Below are positions 49,435-58,684 of a stretch of 64,000 bases of DNA, piece after piece. The notes below the pieces were generated by a model that was not told where the DNA came from, searched no databases, and saw nothing but the letters and a program-made list of their open reading frames with translations. Position 1 is the first letter of the stretch, and every line of letters starts with the position of its first letter. A program made the translations under genes and the position numbers. The DNA comes from Pandoraea pneumonica. GTDB taxonomy: Bacteria; Pseudomonadota; Gammaproteobacteria; Burkholderiales; Burkholderiaceae. Location of the stretch: assembly GCF_902459645.1 (NCBI RefSeq), contig NZ_CABPSK010000002.1:186001-250000 (forward strand), given 5' to 3'.

Positions 49435-50181
49435 TCAGGCGGCCTTCTTTGCCAGCCCGAGATACGTCTCGATCACCTTCGGGTTCGTTGCCAACTCCTG
49501 TGCCGGGCCTTCCAGCGCCAGCTCACCGGTCTCGATCACGTAGGCGTAGTCGGCCACCTGCAAGGCCGCACGGGCGTTCTGCTCGATCAGCAGCGTCGCC
49601 ACGCCCGTCTTACGCAAGTCGTTGATGATGTGGAAGATTTCCTTCACGATCAACGGCGCCAAGCCCAGGCTAGGCTCGTCGAGCATCAGCAATTGCGGCT
49701 TCGCCATCAGCGCACGGCCCACGGCCAGCATCTGACGCTCACCGCCCGACAGCGTGCCAGCCTGCTGCGTACGGCGCTCCTTCAGACGCGGGAACAGGGC
49801 GTAGACCACTTCCATCTGATCGAGGAAGTTCTTCTCTCCGGCGCGCTTGCGACGGTACGCGCCGAGCAGCAGGTTGTCTTCGACCGTCATCGTCGAGAAC
49901 AACTCGCGCTTCTCCGGCACCAGACACATCCCACGCGACACCCGCGCCTCGATCGTCAGCGCTGACATCTCTTGACCGAGATACGCCACGCTGCCGCGGC
50001 TCGAACCGTTCTGCGGCAGCGCGCCCATGATCGCGTTGAGCATGCTCGACTTGCCGGCCCCGTTCGGACCGATCACCGTGACGATCTGCCCCGCTTCCAC
50101 GCGAAGATGCGCACCGTGCAACGCCTCGACCTTGCCGTAGGCTACCGCCAGGTCCTTGACCTCCAGAATCGCCTCTGCCAT
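49435..50181 (-). CDS. livF: LIV-type ABC transporter ATPase LivF (system 1)
   Basis: LivF is one of the two ATPases of a branched-chain-amino-acid-type importer. The ATG at 50181 overlaps the TGA of the upstream gene by one base (TGATG), which argues for this start over a GTG one codon earlier. The 248-residue protein has Walker A '[14 protein letters not shown]', signature 'LSGGERQMLAVGRAL' and Walker B 'LLMLDEPSLGLAP', all intact. It is the last gene of the livH-livMG-livF run, before a terminator. Confidence 0.96.
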   Translation of the reverse strand: MAEAILEVKDLAVAYGKVEALHGAHLRVEAGQIVTVIGPNGAGKSSMLNAIMGALPQNGSSRGSVAYLGQEMSALTIEARVSRGMCLVPEKRELFSTMTVEDNLLLGAYRRKRAGEKNFLDQMEVVYALFPRLKERRTQQAGTLSGGERQMLAVGRALMAKPQLLMLDEPSLGLAPLIVKEIFHIINDLRKTGVATLLIEQNARAALQVADYAYVIETGELALEGPAQELATNPKVIETYLGLAKKAA

Positions 50182-51977
50182 CACTCCACTCCTCCGAGGT
50201 AAGCCTCGAGCACCGCCGGGTTCTTCTGCACGTTTTCGGGCAGCCCCTCGGCGATTTTGGTGCCGAACTCCATCACCACCAGGTGATCGGTCAGGTTCAT
50301 CACGAAGTCCATGTCGTGCTCGACGAGCAGCACGCTCATGCCTTCATCCTTGAGCTTGCGCAGCAAATCGCCCAGCGCCTGCTTCTCTTTGTAGCGCAAG
50401 CCAGCGGCCGGCTCATCGAGCAGCAGCAGCGTCGGATCGCACGCCAATGCGCGGGCGATTTCCAGAATGCGCTGCTGGCCCAGTGCCAGACTGCCCGCTT
50501 CGTCGTACATGTGTGCGCCGAGGCCCACACGTTCGATCTGCTTCGCGGCTTCGTGCAGCAGCATGGCTTCTTCGTGACGGTCCAAACGCAGCACGCTGGC
50601 CCACACACCGCCCTGCGGACGACGGCGCAGGCCGTTCTTGTCGCGTAGATACGCACCGATGGCCACGTTCTCCAGCACGCTCATATGCGGCATTAAGCGC
50701 ACGTGCTGGAAAGTGCGGCCGATGCCGCGCTTGACGATTTCACGTGACGGCAGACGGTCGATACGCTCGCCGAGGAACGAAATTTCGCCGCGCGTCGCTT
50801 GCAACACGCCAGTGACCAAGTTGAACGTGGTCGACTTACCGGCGCCGTTCGGGCCGATCAGGCCGACGATTTCACCCGCTTTCACTTCGAACGACACGTC
50901 GTTGACCGCCACCAGCCCGCCGAACTCCTTGCGCGCTTTCTCCAGCTTGAGCACCACTTCGCCCACCGCCGGCTTGGGGCGATGACCCAATGCGTCGGCT
51001 TGTTCCGGCGCTTTGGCAACACGGCGCGCCGGGAAGATCTTCGCGAAGAACGGCCACACGCCGTCGCGAGCGTATTGCAGCAACAGCACCAGCAGCACGC
51101 CGAAGACGATGGTTTCGAAGTTACCGTTGGCACCGAGCAGCACCGGCAGAATGTTCTGCAAGTAGTCCTTGAGCACCGTGAGGATCGCGGCCCCCAGCAC
51201 TGCGCCCCAAACGTGCGAGACGCCCCCCACCACCGCCATGAACAGGTATTCGATACCGTGGTTCAGGTTGAACGGCGTCGGGTTCACGGCACGCTGCAAG
51301 TGCGCGTACAGCCAGCCCGAAATCGCGGCGAGCACGGCGGCGTAGACGAACACCACCACCTTCATCCACGCCGTGTTCACGCCCATGGCTTCGGCCATCA
51401 CGCCGCCGCCCTTAAGCGCGCGAATGGCACGGCCCTGACGCGAATCGAGCAGGTTCTTGATCGACACCACCGACAGCACCACGACGATCCAGATCAGATA
51501 GAACATCTGACGCCCGCTCGCCAACTCCAAGCCGAACAGGTTGATGGTCGGAATGTCGTTCAGGCCGTCGTACTTGCCGAGGAACTCGAGGTTGCCGAAC
51601 AGGTAGTACAGCGCAAGGCCCCAAGCGATCGTGCCGAGCGGCAGAAAGTGCCCCGACAGACGCATGGTGATCGCACCGATCACGAGCGCCGCAGCGGCCG
51701 TGATGACGATACCGACCACCAGACCGAGCCACGGCGACGCACCGTACGCGGTCGTCAGATAGGCCGTCGCGTAGGCGCCCAGACCGACGAACGCGGCCTG
51801 CCCGAACGACGTCATACCGGCCACGCCCGTGAGCAAGACCAAACCGATGGCCACAATGCTGTAAAGGCCGATGTAGTTCAGCAGCGTCACCCAGTATTCA
51901 GGCAGACGTACCGGCGCGGGCAAGACTGGCAACACGGCCAGCAATGCCAGAAAAATCAGGAAGTATTTGTTTTTCAT
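50181..51977 (-). CDS. Fused LivM permease and LivG ATPase (system 1)
   Basis: This 598-residue protein joins two subunits that are separate in E. coli. Residues 1 to about 320 are the LivM permease with about nine helices, including '[20 protein letters not shown]' and the coupling-helix region '[20 protein letters not shown]'. A linker of about 25 residues leads to a LivG-type ATPase (about 345-598) with Walker A '[16 protein letters not shown]', a signature '[15 protein letters not shown]' and Walker B '[11 protein letters not shown]'. The signature reads LALGQ rather than LSGGQ, common in LivG. Such fusions occur in Burkholderiales. It starts 18 bp after livH. Confidence 0.95.
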   Translation of the reverse strand: MKNKYFLIFLALLAVLPVLPAPVRLPEYWVTLLNYIGLYSIVAIGLVLLTGVAGMTSFGQAAFVGLGAYATAYLTTAYGASPWLGLVVGIVITAAAALVIGAITMRLSGHFLPLGTIAWGLALYYLFGNLEFLGKYDGLNDIPTINLFGLELASGRQMFYLIWIVVVLSVVSIKNLLDSRQGRAIRALKGGGVMAEAMGVNTAWMKVVVFVYAAVLAAISGWLYAHLQRAVNPTPFNLNHGIEYLFMAVVGGVSHVWGAVLGAAILTVLKDYLQNILPVLLGANGNFETIVFGVLLVLLLQYARDGVWPFFAKIFPARRVAKAPEQADALGHRPKPAVGEVVLKLEKARKEFGGLVAVNDVSFEVKAGEIVGLIGPNGAGKSTTFNLVTGVLQATRGEISFLGERIDRLPSREIVKRGIGRTFQHVRLMPHMSVLENVAIGAYLRDKNGLRRRPQGGVWASVLRLDRHEEAMLLHEAAKQIERVGLGAHMYDEAGSLALGQQRILEIARALACDPTLLLLDEPAAGLRYKEKQALGDLLRKLKDEGMSVLLVEHDMDFVMNLTDHLVVMEFGTKIAEGLPENVQKNPAVLEAYLGGVE

Positions 51978-51995
51978 TCTTTGGTCCGCCCCGGC

Positions 51996-53051
51996 TTATT
52001 CCTCGTCTTCTTCCACATGCTTGCTTGTGAGCGACAGCCACAGCAGCACCGGAAGGATCAGCGTGAAGACGATGACCTCTTTGTACGCACTCGCCCAGAA
52101 CGACGAATACGACTCAAGCAGGCCCACGAGAATGGCGCCGAGCGCCGCGACCGGATAGCTCACCAGACCGCCGATAATCGCGCCCACGAAGCCCTTCAGA
52201 CCGATCAGGAAGCCCGACTCGTAATAGATGGTCGTAATCGGTGCGATCAGAATGCCGCACAGCACGCCGAGTACGGCCGCCAGCGTGAACGCCAGACGCC
52301 CGGCCTGCACCGTGCCGATACCCACCAGGCGTGCGCCCAGACGGTTCACCGCGGTGGCGCGCAGCGCCTTGCCCGAGAGCGAACGGTCGAAGTAGAAGTA
52401 CAGCGCGAGAATCATCACGACCGACACGCCGAGCACCCACAGGCTCTGACCCGAGATCATGACCGAGCCGATGTTGAAGCTGGCGTCCGAGAACGGCTGC
52501 GTGCGCGAGCCTTCGGCACCGAACATCACCAGACCGAGGCCGGTCAGCGCGAAGTGCACCCCCACCGAGACGATCAGCAGCAAAAGCGTGCTGGCTTCGG
52601 CGAGCGGCTGGTAGGCCAGGCGATAGAGCATCGGGCCCATCGGCACGACCAGCAGCAGCGTCAGCGCGATTTGCACGAGCATCGGCAGCGTCATCGGCGT
52701 GAGCATCTTCACGACGAAGAAGATGGCGATCGGGAACACCAGATACTTGCCGGCCAGCACTGGCACCAGTCGGCCCGCCAGTTTGCGGCGCTCGCTGTGA
52801 CGCAACACACCGGCGGTTTCCACGATAAACGTGCACACGCCCATGGCCACGAGCAGCCAGCTGGTCAGCGGGAATTTCTGGGTTTGCAGGGCCGCGAGCG
52901 TGAGTGCGCCGTACGACACGAACTCGCCCTGCGGAATAAAGATGACGCGGGTAACGGAGAACACCAACACGAGCGCCAATGCCAGCAAGGCATAAATCGC
53001 ACCCGTAGTGATGCCGTCCTGCGCCAGGATGGCGGCAATCGAAAGATCCAT
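51996..53051 (-). CDS. livH: LIV-type ABC transporter permease LivH (system 1)
   Basis: LivH is the second membrane subunit of importer 1. The start at 53051 (MDLSIAAILAQDGITTGAIY) has GAGAGGAG directly upstream; the longer in-frame reading is unsupported. The 351-residue protein has about eight helices, 'VIFIPQGEFVSYGALTLAAL' early on, and the family motif 'GLKGFVGAIIGGLVSYPVAA' near the C-terminus. It is longer than E. coli LivH (308) through an inserted cytoplasmic and helical part around 80-150. It is followed by livMG. Confidence 0.95.
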   Translation of the reverse strand: MDLSIAAILAQDGITTGAIYALLALALVLVFSVTRVIFIPQGEFVSYGALTLAALQTQKFPLTSWLLVAMGVCTFIVETAGVLRHSERRKLAGRLVPVLAGKYLVFPIAIFFVVKMLTPMTLPMLVQIALTLLLVVPMGPMLYRLAYQPLAEASTLLLLIVSVGVHFALTGLGLVMFGAEGSRTQPFSDASFNIGSVMISGQSLWVLGVSVVMILALYFYFDRSLSGKALRATAVNRLGARLVGIGTVQAGRLAFTLAAVLGVLCGILIAPITTIYYESGFLIGLKGFVGAIIGGLVSYPVAALGAILVGLLESYSSFWASAYKEVIVFTLILPVLLWLSLTSKHVEEDEE

Positions 53052-53354
53052 GCTCCTCTCACTTCGTTTGAGTACTTCTTGAACCGGCTGGCGAGACAGC
53101 CGGTGTGATGCACGGCGCGGCGCGCTGCCGCCCCGTTCCCCTTCACTTCGACGCACCCCTCCTGGTCTCCTTGGAGCAGCGCAGCGAATTATGAATTGTA
53201 TAAACGGTTATGCATTGGTAAAACCCGGGTGACTACTGAGATGGATCCTCTCCGGTCGGCACCCGTCTTTCACAAACTGGTTGCCCAAGCCCCGGGCAAC
53301 GGTCGATTTCCGAGGCGCACAACCCCGTGCGCCTTGGCCGCCGACCCAATCGCC
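53052..53354. promoter_or_regulatory. Upstream region of livH (system 1)
   Basis: About 300 bp without a gene lie between livH and the MarR-type regulator; both are minus-strand. It must hold a livH promoter because livK is separated by the regulator. An imperfect dyad (ATTGTATAA...TTATGCAT) lies at 53195-53215 and is a candidate site for the neighbouring regulator. Confidence 0.5.
53195..53215. promoter_or_regulatory. Candidate MarR-type operator before livH
   Basis: ATTGTATAA and TTATGCAT form an imperfect AT-rich dyad in a GC-rich setting, 144 bp before livH and 140 bp after the regulator stop. The assignment to the adjacent regulator is inference. Confidence 0.35.
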
Positions 53355-53855
53355 TCAGTCGGCCGACTTGCGGCGGCGGCGCGGCTTCGCGGGCAGCGAC
53401 GGTGCTTCGGCCAGCACTTCGGGCGGCAGCGCGTCGCGCACCACATCGAGCAACCGGTAGATTTCGGCGAGCGTGTCGCGCCCGACCTTCTCTTCCAGAT
53501 ACCCGTAGCGCTCCTCGACCAGCGGGCCGAGTTTTTTGCACAGCGCACGGCTCGTGGGCGTGAGCGACACCATCACCCGGCGTTGATCGGAAGAGACACG
53601 CTTGCGCAGGATGAGCCCCGAGGCCTCCATGCGCTCGAGCATGCCCGACAGGCTCGGGCTCAGAATGCAGCACTCGCGTGCCACCTGCCCGATCTCCATT
53701 TCCCCCGATTCACTGTCGTTCACAGCGCGGATCACGCGCCACTGTTGTTCCGTAATGTCGTATCGATTGAGCAAAGGCCGGAACAGCCCCATCACCGCTT
53801 CACGCGTCTGCAACAACACCAGAGATAGATTGCGGTGCTCGAATTCACCCGTCAT
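53355..53855 (-). CDS. MarR-family regulator of the HpaR type
   Basis: This is a winged-helix DNA-binding protein of 166 residues. The N-terminal stretch 'SLVLLQTREAVMGLFRPLLN' and 'ITEQQWRVIRAV' match HpaR, the repressor of homoprotocatechuate (4-hydroxyphenylacetate) degradation. The recognition region 'ECCILSPSLSGMLERMEASG' and the wing 'DQRRVMVSLT' are intact; a basic Arg/Lys tail ends the protein. No aromatic-degradation genes are in the window, so its targets may be the flanking liv genes (inference). Confidence 0.88.
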   Translation of the reverse strand: MTGEFEHRNLSLVLLQTREAVMGLFRPLLNRYDITEQQWRVIRAVNDSESGEMEIGQVARECCILSPSLSGMLERMEASGLILRKRVSSDQRRVMVSLTPTSRALCKKLGPLVEERYGYLEEKVGRDTLAEIYRLLDVVRDALPPEVLAEAPSLPAKPRRRRKSAD

Positions 53856-53988
53856 GGATTTACGCTCGAAAGGATCGCCAGGGCAGCCCCCCGGCTGTGG
53901 CGATCAGGTTGGGACAACGCGGCCTCTGATGTGCCGCTCGTTTCGCATGTCCTGCCGACTCTTTGCGAAGCGCGAAACTACCACGCTC

Positions 53989-54014
53989 AAAAAAAACGGG
54001 CGCGAACGCCCGTT
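53989..54014 (-). terminator. Terminator after livK (system 1)
   Basis: AACGGGCG/CGCCCGTT is a perfect 8-bp stem with a four-base loop. On the minus strand it runs into eight T, about 100 bp after the livK stop, so livK is transcribed apart from the regulator and livH. Confidence 0.88.
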
Positions 54015-54110
54015 CTTCCGCCCTACTGGGCGCTGTTACTGCCGATAACGCAAATGAGAAGCGGAGCATGCCTGCCTACTACTACAGGCTATAGGCAGCT
54101 CCGCAGCGCA

Positions 54111-55256
54111 TCAGTTCGCCAATTTCCACTTGCCGTCGACGATTTGCACCATCACGCGCGAGCGTTGATCCAGACCGTTGTGATCGTTCTTGCTCATGTT
54201 GAAGATACCGGCGGTGCCCGGCATTTCCTTCACGTTCTCCAGCGCTTCACGCAGGGCGGCGCGGAATTCGGCGGTGCCCGGCTTGGCTTTCTTGAGCGCC
54301 ATCGGGATGGCCGTTTGCAGCAGCAGGCCGCCGTCCCAGGCGTGACCGCCGAAGGTCGAGATCGAACCGGCGCCGTAGGCCTTCTCGTACGTGGCCTTAT
54401 AGGCGGCAGCCGACTTCTTCACAGGGTTGTCCGCCGGCAGTTGATCGACCACGAGCAGCGGGCCGGCCGGCAGGAACGTGCCTTCGCAGTCCTTGCCGCA
54501 AACACGCAAGAAGTCGTTGTTGGCGACGCCGTGCGTCTGATACAGCTTGCCCTTGTAGCCGCGCTCCTTGAGCGAGCGTTGCGGCAGTGCAGCCGGCGTG
54601 CCCGAACCGGCGATCAGCACGGCGTCGGGGTTGGCACCCATGATCTTGAGCGTCTGGCCGGTCACCGACGTGTCGGCGCGGTTGAAGCGCTCGTTGGCGA
54701 CGATCTTGATCTTGTTCAGGTCGGCGGCCTTCAGGAATTCCTTGTACCAGCCTTCGCCGTACGCATCCGAGAAGCCGATGAACGCAGCGGTCTTCACGCC
54801 GTTATCGGCCATGTGCTTGGCGATAGCGGTGGCCATCAGAATGTCGTTCTGCGGCGTCTTGAACGACCACGCGCGCTTGGCATCCATCGGCTCGACGATG
54901 GCAGCCCCTGCGGCCATCGAAATCACCGGCGTTTGCGTCTCGGCAGCCACGTCGACCATGGCCAGCGAGTTCGGCGTCACGGTCGAGCCGAGCACGGCGT
55001 CGACGTGATCTTCGCTGATGAGCTTGCGCATGTTCTTGACGGCGGTCGTGGTGTCGGTCGCATCGTCGAGCACGATGTACTGCACCGACTGCCCTGCGAT
55101 CGTCTTCGGCATGAGCGCGATGGTGTTCTTTTCGGGAATGCCCAGCGAAGCCGCCGGACCGGTCGCCGACAGCGACACACCAATCTTCACTTGAGCGTGC
55201 GCGACGCCCGCAGCCAGCATCATCGCCGATGCCATGCACAGCAACTTCAGTTTCAT
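54111..55256 (-). CDS. LIV-type periplasmic substrate-binding protein (system 1)
   Basis: This is the binding protein that delivers the substrate to importer 1. The start at 55256 (MKLKLLCM) has GGAGAC upstream. A signal peptide ends at 'GVAHA'. The 381-residue protein is of the Peripla_BP_6 type (COG0683), with 'IGVSLSATGPAASLGIPEKN' at the N-terminus of the mature part. The family binds branched-chain amino acids but also amides, urea and aromatic acids, so the substrate is open. It has its own terminator and is split from livH by the MarR-type gene. Confidence 0.93.
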   Translation of the reverse strand: MKLKLLCMASAMMLAAGVAHAQVKIGVSLSATGPAASLGIPEKNTIALMPKTIAGQSVQYIVLDDATDTTTAVKNMRKLISEDHVDAVLGSTVTPNSLAMVDVAAETQTPVISMAAGAAIVEPMDAKRAWSFKTPQNDILMATAIAKHMADNGVKTAAFIGFSDAYGEGWYKEFLKAADLNKIKIVANERFNRADTSVTGQTLKIMGANPDAVLIAGSGTPAALPQRSLKERGYKGKLYQTHGVANNDFLRVCGKDCEGTFLPAGPLLVVDQLPADNPVKKSAAAYKATYEKAYGAGSISTFGGHAWDGGLLLQTAIPMALKKAKPGTAEFRAALREALENVKEMPGTAGIFNMSKNDHNGLDQRSRVMVQIVDGKWKLAN

Positions 55257-55296
55257 TTGGGTCTCCTCACAAAATTTCGAATTCGTTCTTCTTACA

Positions 55297-55320
55297 TTAA
55301 CCGACCGCTCAGTCGGTGAA
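55297..55320. promoter_or_regulatory. TetR-type operator dyad before livK (system 1)
   Basis: TTAACCGAC-N6-GTCGGTGAA is a dyad with 8 of 9 matching positions per arm, the inner ACCGAC/GTCGGT perfect. It lies 41 bp before the livK start. The shape is common for TetR-family repressors; none is in the window. Confidence 0.6.
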
Positions 55321-55376
55321 TTGCCGCCCATCTTACGGGCACCCGCCCCGTCTCGTAAAGTGCGGTTTCCCCAAAC

Positions 55377-55392
55377 TGTGGCAATCGCCACA
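55377..55392 (-). terminator. Small perfect hairpin after the TauE/SafE gene
   Basis: TGTGGC/GCCACA with a four-base loop lies 40 bp after the exporter stop. On the minus strand it is followed only by GTTTGG, so termination would be weak; an operator is the alternative. Confidence 0.35.
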
Positions 55393-55431
55393 ACGGGTTT
55401 TCCCGGCATGTTGCGCTGCGAAGGTGAAAAT

Positions 55432-56211
55432 CTAACGCAGGAAGGCATCGTAACCCGTCTTCAGGATCAATACGCCAACCACACACAGGAACATTCGACG
55501 CACGAATCCCACCCCGTGCCGCAGTGCCAAACGACTGCCGATCTGGCTGCCCAGCACGTTCATCACCGCCATGCCCAGACCGAGTTGCCACCACACGTGG
55601 CCACCGATGCCGAAGAGCAGCAACGCGGCCAAATTCGTCGCCACGTTGACGATCTTCGAGGACGCCGAGGCATTCACGAAGTCCTGTCCGAACAGCCGCA
55701 CGAACAAGAAGACGAGAAAGCTGCCGGTGCCCGGCCCGAAGAAACCGTCGTAGAAGCCGATAGCAGCCCCGACGCCCACCGCGGCAAGGGTGACCCCTGT
55801 GCCGCCCTTCACAGGCGCATGTACCGTCCCGAAATCCTTCTTGTGCAGGGTGTAGACGGCCACGCCCACGAGCACGAACGGCAGCAGCTTGCGCAGCGCA
55901 TCGGCGGGCAGGTGCGTGACGGCATAGGCGCCGCCAAACGAGAAGAGGAAAGCCGCGATCGTCGCGGGCAGCAGAATCGCCCAGCGCAGTTCCACACCGC
56001 GTGCGAAACGCCATGCGGCCGACGCGGTGCCCCAGACCCCGGCCATCTTGTTGGTACCGAGCAACAGCGGCGGCGCAGCGTTCGGGAAGACGGCAAACAG
56101 CGTGGGTACCGAGATGAGGCCACCGCCGCCGACGACGGCGTCGACCAGCCCCGCGAGGAAGGCCCCGCCGGCGAGCATCAGGAGATCGGAGAGTGCCCAG
56201 GAGGTCATCAT
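55432..56211 (-). CDS. TauE/SafE-family sulfite/sulfonate-type exporter
   Basis: This is a 259-residue membrane protein with about eight helices. The two inverted halves carry 'LAGLVDAVVGGGGLISVPTL' (about 19-38) and 'AIGFYDGFFGPGTGSFLVFL' (about 150-169), the paired glycine-rich motifs of the TSUP family. GGGAGG lies five bases before the start. Known members move sulfite, sulfonates or related anions; the substrate here is unknown. It lies between the two LIV systems, 468 bp after livM of system 2, and is probably transcribed alone. Confidence 0.9.
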   Translation of the reverse strand: MMTSWALSDLLMLAGGAFLAGLVDAVVGGGGLISVPTLFAVFPNAAPPLLLGTNKMAGVWGTASAAWRFARGVELRWAILLPATIAAFLFSFGGAYAVTHLPADALRKLLPFVLVGVAVYTLHKKDFGTVHAPVKGGTGVTLAAVGVGAAIGFYDGFFGPGTGSFLVFLFVRLFGQDFVNASASSKIVNVATNLAALLLFGIGGHVWWQLGLGMAVMNVLGSQIGSRLALRHGVGFVRRMFLCVVGVLILKTGYDAFLR

Positions 56212-56679
56212 GCTGGCCTCCCGTCATGTGTTGGGGAAGTCAGACTATCGATGACGTAAAGCATGGGGGGATAGGCCGGAAGTAATCGGCGCAAAAGGTG
56301 CGAACGGTGTAGCGACGGGGGATACCGCGAGGGATGGCGCCATCGGCCAATGCCGGACAGCGGATTCGACGCGATTGAGAACGCAGCGGAAGTCAGACAG
56401 AAGCGCGGGAAAGCCACGAAGAAAGCACGATATCGAAGCGCAATATAAAAAGCGCTGTTGGAGCATTCTCCAACAGCGCTTCCTTTTTGGCGGTGCGCGT
56501 TATCGCGCTTATTGTCTCCTCGTTCCTCGCCCCTATATCCTGCTGTGACGCGAACTAGGGGTGAGAATAAAGGAGCACCCAATGCACCACAAGTCAGCAT
56601 TTACCCCTACGGATGAGAGTTTTTCCGACATTTGTGCGCCGGGGCGGCGAAAGCACGCCCCAACTCGGTGCAAACACCG
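56212..56679. other. Gene-free stretch between livM (system 2) and the exporter gene
   Basis: About 470 bp without a credible gene. It contains the strong hairpin at 56446-56488 and must hold the exporter promoter. Nothing else was recognised. Confidence 0.5.
56446..56488. terminator. Bidirectional terminator after livM (system 2)
   Basis: AAGCGCTGTTGGAG and CTCCAACAGCGCTT form a perfect 14-bp stem with a CATT loop. T-runs of five flank it on either strand (TTTTTATA on minus, CCTTTTT on plus). It ends the livG-livF-livK-livH-livM transcript about 200 bp after livM. Confidence 0.9.
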
Positions 56680-57693
56680 TCAATGCGCGCTCCCCGGAGA
56701 CTGCTGCGCCACACCCCGGAAGAACTTGCTGCGCGCGGCCAACTCCCCGACCAGCCCGCGCCGGAACGCCAGCACGCAGATGATGAAGATCGCGCCGATG
56801 ACGATCGTCACCGACTCGCCGAGCGTCTGGAACCACGTCACGCCCGTGGCCGTCGCCAGCCAGTTGCCGATGTCGCCCAGCTTGTTCTCCAGCACGATGA
56901 TCACCACGGCACCGACCACCGGTCCAAGCATCGTGCCCAGGCCGCCCACGAGCGTCATCAGAATCACCATGCCCGACATCGTCCAGTGCACGTCGGTGAG
57001 CGTCTCGAAGCCCAGCACCACGGTTTTGGTCGACCCGGCGAGCGCGGCCAGCGTGGCCGAGAGCACAAACGCCAGCAGCTTGAAGCGATCGACGTCATAC
57101 CCGAGCGAGATCGCGCGCGGTTCGTTCTCCTTGATCGCCTTGAGCACCTGACCGAACGGCGAGTGCACCACGCGCATGATGAGCAGGAAGCCCAGCGCGC
57201 AGATGGCCAGCACCACGTAGTACAGCGTCAGATCCGAGTCGAGCGGCAGCAGACCGAACAAGCTGCCGCGCGGCACGCCTTGCAGCCCGTCTTCGCCGCC
57301 GGTGAACGGGGCTTGCAGACAGAAGAAGTACAGCATCTGCGCGAGCGCCAGCGTAATCATCGCGAAGTAGATGCCCTGACGCCGAATCGCCAGCAACCCG
57401 ATCACCAGCCCCAGCACCGCGCCCGCCACCATCCCGGCAAGAATGCCGACTTCGGGCGTGAAGCCGAGGTTGCGAATCGCATAGCCTGTCACATAGCCTG
57501 CGCTGCCGAAGAACGCGGCGTGCCCGAACGACAGCAAGCCGGTAAAGCCCAGCAGCAGATTGAACGCGCAGGCGAACAGCGCGAAGCACAACACCTTCAT
57601 CACGAAGACCGGATACGCGCCGGCAAACGGCGCCGCAATCAGCGCCAATAGCAGGAGGGCGTAGAGCACCCGTTGTTGCATACGTTGTTGCAT
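56680..57693 (-). CDS. livM: LIV-type ABC transporter permease LivM (system 2)
   Basis: This is a membrane subunit of importer 2. The 337-residue protein has about ten helices, with the family motif 'LLGFTGLLSFGHAAFFGSAG' (about 46-65), 'GLAIRRQGIYFAMITLALAQ' and the coupling-helix region 'GQVLKAIKENEPRAISLGYD'. Here LivM is not fused to an ATPase, unlike in system 1. Two near-identical start segments (ATG CAA CAA CGN twice) make the start uncertain by four codons. It follows livH by 11 bp. Confidence 0.95.
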   Translation of the reverse strand: MQQRMQQRVLYALLLLALIAAPFAGAYPVFVMKVLCFALFACAFNLLLGFTGLLSFGHAAFFGSAGYVTGYAIRNLGFTPEVGILAGMVAGAVLGLVIGLLAIRRQGIYFAMITLALAQMLYFFCLQAPFTGGEDGLQGVPRGSLFGLLPLDSDLTLYYVVLAICALGFLLIMRVVHSPFGQVLKAIKENEPRAISLGYDVDRFKLLAFVLSATLAALAGSTKTVVLGFETLTDVHWTMSGMVILMTLVGGLGTMLGPVVGAVVIIVLENKLGDIGNWLATATGVTWFQTLGESVTIVIGAIFIICVLAFRRGLVGELAARSKFFRGVAQQSPGSAH

Positions 57694-57704
57694 TGCTGTG
57701 CCCC

Positions 57705-58589
57705 TTACTTTTGTTTGCCGAACAGCCCTGCCGGGCGCAGCAGCAGCACGATCACCATGATCACGAACACCACGGTCGCCGAGGCTTCCGGGTAGAACAC
57801 CTTCGTGAAGCCTTCGATCACACCGAGCATCAGGCCGGTGATGATCGAGCCCATGATCGACCCCATGCCGCCGATCACGACCACCGCAAACACGGTGATG
57901 ATCATCGACTGACCCATGAGCGGCGAGATCTGAATAACCGGTGCAGCGAGCACGCCCGCGAATGCGGCCAGCCCGACGCCGAAGCCGTACGTCAGCGTGA
58001 TCATGAGCGGCACGTTCACACCGAACGCTTCAACGAGCTTCGGGTTCTCCGTGCCTGCGCGCAGATACGCACCGAGCTTCGTCTTCTCGATCACGAACCA
58101 CGTGGTGAAGCACACCACGAGCGAGGCCACGACGACCCAGCCGCGATAGTTCGGCATGAACATAAAGCCGAGATTCGTCGCGCCCGAGAGCGCTTCCGGC
58201 GCATCGTACGGCTGCCCCGACACACCGAACATCGAACGGAACACGCCTTCGAGCACGAGCGTGATACCGAACGTGAGCAGCAGTCCGTAGAGGTGATCGA
58301 GCTTGTAAATCCAGCGCAGCATCGTGCGCTCGATGATGATGCCGATAATGCCCACGACGATCGGGGCGAGAATCAGCATGACCCAGTAATTGAGGCCGAG
58401 ATAGTTGCCGCCCATCCAGGCGAGCATGGCACCCAGCATGAACAACGCGCCGTGCGCGAAGTTGATCACGTTGAGCAGACCGAAAATCACCGCCAGGCCA
58501 AGACTCAGCATGGCGTAGAACGAGCCATTCACCAGTCCCAGCAGCAGTTGGCTCAACAGCGCCGGCAGGGGGATGCCTAGTAATTCCAT
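57705..58589 (-). CDS. livH: LIV-type ABC transporter permease LivH (system 2)
   Basis: This is the second permease of importer 2. The start at 58589 (MELLGIPLPALLSQLLLGLV) follows the family; a GTG at 58628 is also in frame, and neither has a strong ribosome site. The 294-residue protein has about eight helices, with 'NGSFYAMLSLGLAVIFGLLN', 'VINFAHGALFMLGAMLAWMG' and the C-terminal 'VIGGMGSIMGSIITGLMLG'. It lies between the binding-protein gene and livM. Confidence 0.95.
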   Translation of the reverse strand: MELLGIPLPALLSQLLLGLVNGSFYAMLSLGLAVIFGLLNVINFAHGALFMLGAMLAWMGGNYLGLNYWVMLILAPIVVGIIGIIIERTMLRWIYKLDHLYGLLLTFGITLVLEGVFRSMFGVSGQPYDAPEALSGATNLGFMFMPNYRGWVVVASLVVCFTTWFVIEKTKLGAYLRAGTENPKLVEAFGVNVPLMITLTYGFGVGLAAFAGVLAAPVIQISPLMGQSMIITVFAVVVIGGMGSIMGSIITGLMLGVIEGFTKVFYPEASATVVFVIMVIVLLLRPAGLFGKQK

Positions 58590-58684
58590 CGAAATCGATT
58601 CTCTGGGAGAAAGACCGCGACGGGACACACGTCCCGCCGCTTTTTCAGTGCACTGTCACTGTCAGGTGAAGATACGAACCCGGC

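Noticed and set aside
50738-50750. TTTCACGTGACGG inside livMG as another parS
   Set aside because: The right half does not match (GACGG instead of GAAAC), so it is a chance partial match.
50799-53108. Open reading frame of 769 codons on the plus strand opposite livMG and livH
   Set aside because: It is His/Arg/Gln-rich antisense to clear transporter genes, without any recognisable motif.
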